Part shown: positions 6,578-14,023 of the stretch, piece by piece
Numbering within the stretch: the stretch's first letter is position 1
How the letters are laid out: each line of letters opens with the position of its first letter
Source of the DNA: Acidimicrobiaceae bacterium
GTDB taxonomy: Bacteria > Actinomycetota > Acidimicrobiia > Acidimicrobiales > Ilumatobacteraceae
Direction of reading: 5' to 3'
DNA: 28,990 nt
NCBI GenBank assembly: GCA_947487095.1
Contig: CANKVI010000001.1
Span: 1-28,990, forward strand
The notes under the pieces: generated by a model
What the model was told of the DNA's origin: nothing
Databases searched by the model: none
The model's input: only the letters and a program-made list of their open reading frames with translations
Position numbers and translations under genes: made by a program

Positions 6578-8085
6578 CCGACATTTTTTCTGACGAATCC
6601 AACGCTCGGTACCGCCTAAACCGCACGCGCAAACTGATTCGCACTTCGGTGCATCGATTACTGCCGCGAAGAATTGGTTTGCGAAACCGAATCTTGCTCA
6701 TCTTCGTTATTGGAGCGCTTCTGCTCTCAAGTGTTCTTGCCTTGGTGACGTATTCATTCACACGATCAAACTTGGTGGAACAGCGTTTAGCAGCAGAAAC
6801 CAACCAAGCCATCACAAATGCCCGGCGAACGCAGAATGATCTCATTCGTTCTTCTGCGGAGGTACTCCTTTCCCTTGATCAGGGCGGCACCGCACATCGC
6901 ATGATCTACTTCGACAATAAGTGGACAAGTAGTAGCCCATTGTTTTCCCCACAGATGATTCCACCTGCTCTCTTGCAACGAGTGCAACGCGATCAAAAAG
7001 CAGCAACCATGATTGTGGACAGCCTGAAAGGCCAGGCACTTGTTGTTGGAATTCCACTACCCCGCATTAACGCCATGTATTTCGAATACGACAATTTGCG
7101 TGAGGTTCGTGATGCTTTGCAGAGCGTTCGATTAGCTCTTGCTTTTGCAGCCTTCACCACCACATTTGTTGGTATTACTCTTGGTGTGTTTGCTTCGCGA
7201 CGCGCGGTGCGACCACTTGCTAATGCCGCGCAAGCCGCACGCGCGATAGCTGATGGCCGACTAGAAACACGGCTTGAACCCACAGACGACCCAGACATGC
7301 AAGCCCTCACTTCGGCATTCAACGACATGGTGACAACTCTGCAAGAGCGGGTTGAACGTGATGCCCGATTCACTTCAGATGTCAGCCACGAATTGCGTAG
7401 CCCACTGATGACTCTGGCTGCTTCTGTGCAAGTACTTGAATCACGGCGCGATGATCTTCCAGAGCGGTCGCAGGCAGCACTCGACTTACTGTCTAGCGAT
7501 GTTGTTCGGTTCCAAGGCCTTGTTGAGGACTTGCTTGAAATTTCGCGGTTCGATGCGGGCGCTATTCGGCTGGTTCTTGAGCCACTGTCACTCTTTGAAT
7601 TCATCAAGCAAGCCGTGTCGGTCAGCAGTCTTCCTCGAACTGAAATTCGATGTGATGACATTGCCGCCCTCGTTGCCATTCAAGGAGATAAACGGCGACT
7701 AGCGCGAGTTATCGCAAACCTCATTGACAATGCGCGAATTCATAGCAGCGGCAAACCCAAAATTGTTATTCAACTCGCCGATGAGGAACCTCCTGCAACC
7801 AATGTGTGGATTGTCGTTGAAGATGATGGCGATGGCTTGATTGAAGGAGAGTTCAGCAAGATATTTGAGCGTTTCTCTCGTGGTGGAGCTGCTGGAAGGC
7901 GCGCTGGAACCGAAGGTGCTGGCCTTGGGCTTGCTCTAGCCAGAGAACACGTGACACTGCACCGTGGCAGAATTTGGGCGGAGAACCGTACGGATGGAAT
8001 TCGAGGCGCACGCTTTATTGTTGAATTACCAATCGATACGTCTTACATAATCGATGAAAGCATGAACGATGAGCACCGTCTCTAG
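6574..8085 (+). CDS. HAMP-domain sensor histidine kinase (MtrB-like)
   Basis: This 503-residue membrane kinase has a first membrane helix at about residues 39-62, an extracytoplasmic sensor segment of roughly 120 residues, a second helix at about 186-208 and a HAMP linker to about 262. The dimerisation domain carries phospho-histidine H272 in SDVSHELRSPL. The ATPase domain has an N box (ANLIDNARIH, N386), a G1 box (DDGDGL, 417-422) and a G2 box (GAGLGLALA, 448-456). The first helix is preceded by a 38-residue basic cytoplasmic tail. It phosphorylates the regulator encoded upstream, with which it overlaps by four bases. The sensor region has no domain I can name. The 3' end overlaps the next small lipoprotein gene by 17 bases. 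Confidence 0.93.
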   Translation: MTDIFSDESNARYRLNRTRKLIRTSVHRLLPRRIGLRNRILLIFVIGALLLSSVLALVTYSFTRSNLVEQRLAAETNQAITNARRTQNDLIRSSAEVLLSLDQGGTAHRMIYFDNKWTSSSPLFSPQMIPPALLQRVQRDQKAATMIVDSLKGQALVVGIPLPRINAMYFEYDNLREVRDALQSVRLALAFAAFTTTFVGITLGVFASRRAVRPLANAAQAARAIADGRLETRLEPTDDPDMQALTSAFNDMVTTLQERVERDARFTSDVSHELRSPLMTLAASVQVLESRRDDLPERSQAALDLLSSDVVRFQGLVEDLLEISRFDAGAIRLVLEPLSLFEFIKQAVSVSSLPRTEIRCDDIAALVAIQGDKRRLARVIANLIDNARIHSSGKPKIVIQLADEEPPATNVWIVVEDDGDGLIEGEFSKIFERFSRGGAAGRRAGTEGAGLGLALAREHVTLHRGRIWAENRTDGIRGARFIVELPIDTSYIIDESMNDEHRL

Positions 8086-8227
8086 AAACACTTCACAACG
8101 TTTGCGAACGATGCTGCTCGTTGCAATCGTTATTGCACTCCCCCTTCTTGGCTCGTGCGCCATTCCTACCGACGATCAGCCGCGCGATATCGACCCATCA
8201 CAACAGAACGACCTGAACAAACCATGA
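8069..8227 (+). CDS. Very short lipoprotein at the LpqB position (52 residues)
   Basis: This small gene encodes a type II signal peptide: basic residues at 6-13, a hydrophobic stretch at 15-27, and the lipobox LLGSC with lipidated C30. Only 22 residues follow, beginning CAIPTDDQPRDI. The post-cysteine sequence matches the start of LpqB/GerMN lipoproteins (C-A-x-I/V-P-T-x-x-x-P), which follow mtrAB in actinobacteria, but the entire GerMN and propeller parts are missing. Translational coupling supports it as a real gene: ATG at 8069 lies inside the kinase end, and its TGA overlaps the glycerol kinase start as ATGA (8224-8227). It is either a degenerate remnant retained for coupling or a minimal lipoprotein that still tunes the kinase. 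Confidence 0.72.
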   Translation: MSTVSRNTSQRLRTMLLVAIVIALPLLGSCAIPTDDQPRDIDPSQQNDLNKP

Positions 8228-9699
8228 GCGACTCTGCTGTCGTCATTGCAATTGATGCAGGCACAACCGGTATCCGATCGCGTGCTGTATTCGCAGATGG
8301 CCGGCCATCGATTTCGTCCTATCAAGAATTCACTCAATACTTTCCCACCCCTGGCTGGGTAGAACACGACGCAAACGAAATTTGGAACGCGGTACACAAA
8401 ACCTTGAGCACCGTCATCGCTCAAGTGAATGCGCCAATCTCGGCCATTGGCATTACCAATCAACGCGAAACTGTTCTCGCTTGGGACAAGACGACAGGCA
8501 AGCCATACGGCAAAGCAATCGTGTGGCAGGACCGACGCACCGCAGACCGCTGCGGCGAACTCGCTTCAGAGCTTCCACTTGTGCGGGCGAAAACTGGCCT
8601 CGTTCTTGATCCGTATTTTTCTGGTTCAAAAATGGAATGGTTACTGGTGTACGGCAACGTACCTGTTTCACCAAACCTTGCACTTGGCACCATTGACTCT
8701 TGGATCATCTGGAACCTCACGCAAGGCGCTTCGTTTGTTACCGATGCTTCAAATGCAAGCCGCACCATGTTGTTCGATATCACCACAATGCAATGGAGCA
8801 CAGAACTCTGTTCGATGTTTGGTGTACCGATGCACGCATTACCAACAGTTGTTCCATCAAGTGGTCGCGCAGGCGTAACAACAGCATCGGCTGGAATCAC
8901 CGCAGGAATTCCCATTTCAGGAATTGCTGGCGACCAACAAGCCGCCCTATTTGGTCAGGCATGCTTCGAAACGGGAAGCAGCAAGAACACCTACGGCACA
9001 GGAAGTTTCGTGCTCATGAACGTGGGTACCACTTGCCCACCGCCAACCGAAGGAATGCTCACTACGGTTGCTTGGGACTTGGGCACTGGCGAAACCACAT
9101 ACGCACTTGAGGGCGCGATCTTTGTTACCGGTAGCGCGATTCAATGGCTTCGCGATGGCATCAACATCATCGATCACGCTTCACAAATTGGACCACTTGC
9201 AGAATCTGTGCCGAACACTGGTGGAGTTGTGGTTGTTCCGGCATTTACCGGGCTCGGAAGCCCATGGTGGGACCCATACGCTCGCGGCGCAATTCTTGGC
9301 ATCACGCGTGGAACGACGAGCGCACACATTGCGCGCGCTGTTGTGGAATCAATCGCCTTCCAAACACGCGATGTCGTAGATGCCATGTCCAGCGCTGCAG
9401 GTGTTTCTGTAACCGATATGCGGGTCGACGGTGGCGCGGCAGTGATGGACATTCTGCTGCAACTGCAAGCAAATCAACTCGGAGTCAACGTGCTTCGTCC
9501 ACGCGAACTAGAAACGACAGCGATGGGTGCCGCTTATCTTGCAGGTCTTGCTGAAGGAGTATGGCCTTCCCTCCAGTCAGTTACCGATGCATGGCAACTT
9601 GATCAGCAGTTTGCGCCTTCACTTACCGGAACTGAGTCAAATGATTACGAGCTGTGGAAGCGCGCTGTCAGCCGTTCGCTGCAGTGGGCTCGCGACTAG
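8224..9699 (+). CDS. glpK: Glycerol kinase
   Basis: This 491-residue FGGY-family kinase phosphorylates glycerol to sn-glycerol-3-phosphate with ATP. The glycerol-binding residues known from E. coli GlpK are all in place: R81-E82 in NQRET, Y131 in YFSGSK and D237 in IAGDQQAALFG. The first phosphate-binding loop is DAGTTG (11-16), where most family members have DQGTTS. A second ATP-binding region, GTGSFVLMN, starts near 258. The start is ATG at 8224, because it overlaps the lipoprotein stop and gives the canonical N-terminus; the in-frame extension upstream is the lipoprotein gene in another frame. No glpF or glpD is adjacent. Glycerol-3-phosphate is the backbone of phospholipids, which links it to the inositol phosphatase in the same operon. 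The stop shares a CTAG with the convergent neighbour. Confidence 0.93.
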   Translation: MSDSAVVIAIDAGTTGIRSRAVFADGRPSISSYQEFTQYFPTPGWVEHDANEIWNAVHKTLSTVIAQVNAPISAIGITNQRETVLAWDKTTGKPYGKAIVWQDRRTADRCGELASELPLVRAKTGLVLDPYFSGSKMEWLLVYGNVPVSPNLALGTIDSWIIWNLTQGASFVTDASNASRTMLFDITTMQWSTELCSMFGVPMHALPTVVPSSGRAGVTTASAGITAGIPISGIAGDQQAALFGQACFETGSSKNTYGTGSFVLMNVGTTCPPPTEGMLTTVAWDLGTGETTYALEGAIFVTGSAIQWLRDGINIIDHASQIGPLAESVPNTGGVVVVPAFTGLGSPWWDPYARGAILGITRGTTSAHIARAVVESIAFQTRDVVDAMSSAAGVSVTDMRVDGGAAVMDILLQLQANQLGVNVLRPRELETTAMGAAYLAGLAEGVWPSLQSVTDAWQLDQQFAPSLTGTESNDYELWKRAVSRSLQWARD

Positions 9700-11000
9700 C
9701 GCGATTCGTTCAACGTTTCGAGCAACATTTCACATACGCGATTAGCAACCATCACCACAGGCAAGTGCGTATTTGCACGTGGCAAGGTCGGCAAAATTGA
9801 TGCGTCGCACAACCACAAATCTTGATAATCAATCACTTCTGCTCGTTCATTGACCACAGCCATGTCATCACGACTATTCCCCATTGCACACGAGCACGCG
9901 GCATGCGAATAGGCGCCAACTTGCCGTAACGCCCAATCATCAATTTCGCTGTCCGTGGCATCGCCTATCCACTGCGCAGACGTTCCATTGGCATCACTCA
10001 CCAAAGAACCTGCAATGCTGCTCACCGATTGCGAACTTGCCAATGCGTATGTAAACCGCACAACATCACGCATGGCTTCCTTATCCCGCTCATCGCTGAG
10101 TTGGTTGAACATCGCAATTCCAGTGCCCGTTATTGAGTCGTACTTCACTTCGCCACGAGAATGCACGCGCATCACACCCGCTATCAATGCACCGAACATT
10201 CCCGACTCGTCGGTTTCATTCAGCGACAACACATGAATGTCCGCATTGCCCTTTTGAGACGACATTCGAACATTGGCGCCAATTCGTATTGTCGAGTGTT
10301 GTCGCCGTTGCAAAGCCAACGTGATTGCGATTGATGGGTGGTCTTGTAGACCTGTACCAATTCCAGGTCGATCAATACCGCTACGGCGCAGCAGTACCGG
10401 CGTAGCAAGAGCGCCCGCACACAACACGACACCTCGTGCTTCGATGTACTCCCCTCCTGCAAGTCGCACTCCAACAGCACGCGTTGCATCCATGACTACA
10501 GACTCGACAAGTGCATTCACACGCACTGCCAAGTTCGGTCGGTTTCCCAACGGTGCAAAATAGGTTTCCAACACACTGTGGCGTACACCACCGCTCATGG
10601 TGAGCGAACAGAATCCAGCACCCCGACTGCTCTCGGTATCGCGTGCCAATTGTTCAACTCGCGGAACACCCGCAGCAACCGCTGCCTCAACGAGGGCAAC
10701 ATCAACTTGGCCCGCTTCGCCAGGTTGAACAGCGTGCAAACTGTCGGGCATTGCAGCAAACGTTTTGCGCGCGGTGCCCCAGTTCCAACCCGCACACCCA
10801 AAATCGCGCTCCCATTCGTAGTCATCATGTATCCCCGTCATGCCAACCATGTAGTTGCGCAACGAACTTCCACCAAGTGCACTACCCGACTCCAGCAACA
10901 GCACAGAGATTGTTGGATCTGCGGCCAACCGGGAAGCAACCACAACTCCAGCCGAACCTGCACCCACCACCACGATGGGTAGTTGGTTGCGTGCCGACAT
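9696..11000 (-). CDS. GMC family FAD-dependent oxidoreductase
   Basis: This 434-residue flavoprotein has an N-terminal dinucleotide-binding GAGSAG (13-18) followed by the strand-end glutamate E37, an LGGSS loop typical of glucose-methanol-choline oxidoreductases near 42-46, and the C-terminal active-site pair H366 (SHAACSCAMG) and N410/H412 (RANTHLPVVMVANR). These enzymes oxidise alcohols, sugars or choline. The protein is shorter than the usual 500-560 residues, so the substrate cap is reduced. A mycofactocin-associated (MftG-like) assignment is possible but not demonstrated, and no mycofactocin genes are in view. It is the last gene of the moxR operon, five bases after the phosphatase. Its TAG stop overlaps the glpK stop on the palindrome CTAG, so no terminator can lie between them. 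Confidence 0.85.
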   Translation of the reverse strand: MSARNQLPIVVVGAGSAGVVVASRLAADPTISVLLLESGSALGGSSLRNYMVGMTGIHDDYEWERDFGCAGWNWGTARKTFAAMPDSLHAVQPGEAGQVDVALVEAAVAAGVPRVEQLARDTESSRGAGFCSLTMSGGVRHSVLETYFAPLGNRPNLAVRVNALVESVVMDATRAVGVRLAGGEYIEARGVVLCAGALATPVLLRRSGIDRPGIGTGLQDHPSIAITLALQRRQHSTIRIGANVRMSSQKGNADIHVLSLNETDESGMFGALIAGVMRVHSRGEVKYDSITGTGIAMFNQLSDERDKEAMRDVVRFTYALASSQSVSSIAGSLVSDANGTSAQWIGDATDSEIDDWALRQVGAYSHAACSCAMGNSRDDMAVVNERAEVIDYQDLWLCDASILPTLPRANTHLPVVMVANRVCEMLLETLNESR

Positions 11001-11005
11001 TGTGC

Positions 11006-11659
11006 TTACGAGTTGTTGGTTGCCAAAGGCAAGCCATGCAAGTGTGCATGGTCGTTATACCGAACAAGTGCAAAATGTCCTGCGCGCACCTCTACCAATT
11101 CGGTGATTGAACAATTCTTCGTGTGCATTTCAAATGCTCCAGTCGCTGGAGTTTGCATGGTCAGCCTCAGCACTGCATCAACTACGCCACCATGACAAGC
11201 AACCAGAACCGACTTACCCGGATACTTGCGCAACAAAGTTGACAACGCTCCAGACACACGCGAATGAAACTGAGCAATGGTCTCTCCACCTGGGAAAAAC
11301 TCCGCATGCGGATCTGCGCTCCAGTCGGGCGGGCCGTGACGACGGACGAATTCATCAAAGGTCAATCCGTCACATTCGGGGCCCGGATCATGCTCGCCGA
11401 ATCCTGTGTCGATGTTGATGGGCAGGCTAGACAGCGCTGGAGCAATGATCTCTGCTGTCTCGCGTGCGCGTGGGAAACCACTCGACATCAACACATCAAC
11501 AGAAAGTTCTTGAGTGTGTGCCAGCCGATCACGCAAGCGCGCTGCTTGAAGTTTTCCCAATTCGGAAAGTCCGTTGCAGGTTCGTGGTCCGCCAAGAATT
11601 CGATTGACCGTTACGTTTGACTCGCCGTGCCGCACCAGCACGATGCGGGTTTTACTCAT
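11006..11659 (-). CDS. Histidine phosphatase (phosphoglycerate mutase-like) family protein
   Basis: This 217-residue protein opens with LVRHGES (8-14), the phospho-acceptor H11 motif of the family. It continues with SSGFPRARETA (59-69, R64), a glutamate near 89 and the second histidine, H156, in ACHGGVV. Members dephosphorylate small molecules such as phosphosugars, or act as mutases or as phosphatases on proteins; the substrate here is not predictable. Cofactor-dependent mutase activity is less likely because the sequence between the motifs is unlike GpmA. The ATG at 11659 overlaps the VWA gene stop by four bases (ATGA), and the next gene starts five bases after its stop. It is therefore tightly coupled to the MoxR-VWA system rather than to glycolysis genes. 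Confidence 0.85.
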   Translation of the reverse strand: MSKTRIVLVRHGESNVTVNRILGGPRTCNGLSELGKLQAARLRDRLAHTQELSVDVLMSSGFPRARETAEIIAPALSSLPINIDTGFGEHDPGPECDGLTFDEFVRRHGPPDWSADPHAEFFPGGETIAQFHSRVSGALSTLLRKYPGKSVLVACHGGVVDAVLRLTMQTPATGAFEMHTKNCSITELVEVRAGHFALVRYNDHAHLHGLPLATNNS

Positions 11660-13098
11660 ACCAATTTTTCGACGAAGCCTTCAAGCTGACGAAGATTGCG
11701 ACACTCGTACACGCCATCGGTGAAGCTTCCGTACTCACCCACTACCGAGTCGCCAGTGTTCCAGTAACTCTTTGGTTCAGGATTCAGCCAGTACACGTGG
11801 CGTCCACGCTTTTGCATTTCTTTCACCACCCACGAACCAGTTGCGTGGTAATTGTTTCGCGCATCACCCAGCAACAAAATGGTGGTCTTCGAGTTGATGT
11901 CTTTGCCGTAACGCTCCCAGAACACCTCGAAGGCGTGACCGTAGTCGGAGTGACCGTCCACCCACACCACATCGGCTTCGGTGTTCACGCGATGAATTGC
12001 GTCAGAAATGTCTTCGGTGTTTTTGAAGTAGCTCGTCACTTCATCAATACCATCGATGAACACAAAGGAACGCACCTTCGAAAACTGTCCTTGAATGGCG
12101 TACACCAACATGAGTGTGAAGCGCGCAAACGCAGCGACGCTTCCCGAAATGTCTGCCACCACCATGAGCTCGGGCTTTGCAGGACGCGGGTACTTAAACT
12201 TCGGATCTGCTGGTACTCCGCCATAGCTCAGCGAGTGGCGAACCGTATTCCGAAAGTCGAGTGGACCCTTGCGTCCATGGCGGCGCTTGCGAGCAAGACG
12301 AGCAGCAAGCTTGCGCGTCAGCGGTTGCAACGCCTTCTTGAGGCTTTGCATTTCATCGCGGCTCGCGTGCATGAATTCGACATCTTCCGGCAATGGTTTA
12401 CGCAACGTTTTCGCCATTGCTTCTGCACCTCTATCAGCAACAAGCTTGCGCCGAATTTCCGCCTCAACTTCTTGCTTGAACTGTTCAATGCGACTTTCAA
12501 ATTCATCTTTTTCAAGTCGCTGTTCAAGATTGGTGAGTTCTTCGGCAGCCTGCTGCTTGTTCGCTTCCATCAACTTGTCGAGCATGTTGTCGAGGTCGAG
12601 GTTGCGCAGTGTGCGATACAGGTAATAGGTGCCACCTACCGGACGACCAGGCTCCATGCCAGCAAAACGCTGCACCGATTGCTTGGCAAGAGCTTTCATC
12701 ATGGCTTGGTCGCCGTTCATCAGCGCGTTCATCAACATTTCAGCAATTTCTTCGGGCGTAAGGCCATCCATGCTTCCGCCACTTTGGCCCTTGCCTTCGC
12801 CTTGCATCTGCAAGTCCTGCTGCTCACGCCATAACTCGTCGTTTTCTTTACCGTCCTGCATGATGCTGTATTCAGGACCGCGCAACGAGAAGTACACCTC
12901 AAAAATAGTTTCAAACGCGCGCCAATGGTTTTGGCTCTTCACCAACGTTGCGGCGAGCGCGTATTTAAATGCGTCACGATCTTCAAGCGGAATTTCTTTG
13001 ACCGCTTCCATCGCATCCAAGTTTTCGGTGAGGCTTACTGGCAAACCCGCATTGCGAAGTTCGACAATAAAGCCCGACATCAAGTCGAGAACTGGCAT
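11656..13098 (-). CDS. CoxE-like von Willebrand factor A domain protein
   Basis: This 480-residue protein pairs with the MoxR ATPase encoded just upstream. Residues 1-75 form a conserved N-terminal region (SGFIVELRNAGLPVSL). Residues 90-240 are charged and helical, probably coiled coil, and include a TPEEIAEMLMNALMNGD segment. A basic stretch (264-278) follows. The C-terminal VWA domain has the metal-ion-dependent adhesion site: D316-x-S318-x-S320 in ADISGSV, a serine near 384 in DGHSDYG replacing the usual threonine, and D412 in LLGDARNN. CoxE proteins work with MoxR-type ATPases as metal-insertion or remodelling chaperones, as in carbon monoxide dehydrogenase maturation. No CO dehydrogenase subunits are nearby, so the client is unknown. 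The start lies nine bases after the moxR stop. Confidence 0.88.
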   Translation of the reverse strand: MPVLDLMSGFIVELRNAGLPVSLTENLDAMEAVKEIPLEDRDAFKYALAATLVKSQNHWRAFETIFEVYFSLRGPEYSIMQDGKENDELWREQQDLQMQGEGKGQSGGSMDGLTPEEIAEMLMNALMNGDQAMMKALAKQSVQRFAGMEPGRPVGGTYYLYRTLRNLDLDNMLDKLMEANKQQAAEELTNLEQRLEKDEFESRIEQFKQEVEAEIRRKLVADRGAEAMAKTLRKPLPEDVEFMHASRDEMQSLKKALQPLTRKLAARLARKRRHGRKGPLDFRNTVRHSLSYGGVPADPKFKYPRPAKPELMVVADISGSVAAFARFTLMLVYAIQGQFSKVRSFVFIDGIDEVTSYFKNTEDISDAIHRVNTEADVVWVDGHSDYGHAFEVFWERYGKDINSKTTILLLGDARNNYHATGSWVVKEMQKRGRHVYWLNPEPKSYWNTGDSVVGEYGSFTDGVYECRNLRQLEGFVEKLV

Positions 13099-13107
13099 CT
13101 CATCAAC

Positions 13108-13974
13108 TCACTTGTCGACCGACAGTTCCTTCGCCGCTTTGGCAATGTCCGTCTGGTACTTGAGGAGAATGTGCAATGTGTCTTTTGCTTCTTGAGCATC
13201 GATGTGATCGATACCGAGCAGGATCAAGGTGCGTGCCCAGTCGAGTGTTTCGCTCACTGAAGGAGCCTTCTTCAAATCGAGCTGACGGATGCTACGAACG
13301 ATGCGAGCAATCTGGTCTGCAAGGTTCTCGGTAATGCCTGCAACCTTGGTGAGCACGATCTCTTTTTCGCGATCCATGTCTGGGTAGTCGATGTGCAAGA
13401 ACAAACAACGACGCTTCAACGCTTCAGACAATTCACGTGTGTTGTTCGATGTGAGGAACACCATCGGAATTTGCTTTGCAGTAATAGTTCCAAGTTCTGG
13501 AATTGATACCTGGTACTCGGACAAAATTTCGAGCAACAGTGCTTCAGTTTCAATTTCGACACGGTCTACCTCGTCAATCAACAACACCACTGGGTCGGTG
13601 CTGCTAATTGCTTCAAGCAATGGACGAGTAAGCAAGAACTCATCGCTGAAAATGTCGTCATGGACTTCACTCCATGAGTCGCTTGACTTGTCAGCCTGTA
13701 TGCGCAGCAACTGCTTCTTGTAGTTCCACTCGTACAGCGCCTTCGACTCATCGAGGCCTTCGTAGCACTGCAAACGAATCAAGCGAGCGTTCAGCATTTC
13801 AGACACGCTCTTTGCCAATTGGGTTTTACCCGTACCGGCTGGTCCTTCAACAAGGATCGGCTTGCCTAATCGCTGGGCCAAATAGACCACGCTGGCGATT
13901 CCATCATCGGCCAAATAGTTGACCTTTTTTAATCCATCACGGACTTCTTGCACTGATTCAAAGCTCTTGCTCAT
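13108..13974 (-). CDS. MoxR-type AAA+ ATPase
   Basis: This 288-residue ATPase has Walker A GPAGTGKT (44-51), Walker B LLIDEVDR (131-138), sensor 1 LTSNNTRE (174-181) and arginine-finger KRRC (187-190). A family insertion around 100-115 follows the EWNYKKQLLR segment, typical of the MoxR branch that partners VWA proteins. It likely forms hexamers that remodel or load cofactors into a client protein together with the downstream CoxE-like protein. ATG at 13974 is chosen because alignment starts with MSKSFESVQEVRDGLKKVNY; the frame extends to 14178, but that part is antisense to murJ. There is no ribosome binding site, but TAGGGT lies seven bases upstream, consistent with a leaderless message. 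Confidence 0.92.
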   Translation of the reverse strand: MSKSFESVQEVRDGLKKVNYLADDGIASVVYLAQRLGKPILVEGPAGTGKTQLAKSVSEMLNARLIRLQCYEGLDESKALYEWNYKKQLLRIQADKSSDSWSEVHDDIFSDEFLLTRPLLEAISSTDPVVLLIDEVDRVEIETEALLLEILSEYQVSIPELGTITAKQIPMVFLTSNNTRELSEALKRRCLFLHIDYPDMDREKEIVLTKVAGITENLADQIARIVRSIRQLDLKKAPSVSETLDWARTLILLGIDHIDAQEAKDTLHILLKYQTDIAKAAKELSVDK

Positions 13975-13981
13975 TCGTGCA

Positions 13982-13987
13982 ACCCTA
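13982..13987 (-). promoter_or_regulatory. Candidate -10 box of a leaderless moxR promoter
   Basis: TAGGGT on the minus strand (13987 to 13982) is followed by seven bases and the ATG at 13974. It lies in the 49-bp gap between the divergent moxR and murJ starts. No -35 match is visible. Confidence 0.4.
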
Positions 13988-14023
13988 GCGTTTAGGGCCC
14001 TTACGCCTACGATGGAGATGCTC

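Noticed and set aside
11617..12834. Long plus-strand frame of 405 codons opposite the VWA gene
   Set aside because: It is rich in Cys, His, Phe and Arg with no recognisable domain, as expected of an antisense shadow. The minus strand encodes an intact CoxE-like protein with full motifs.
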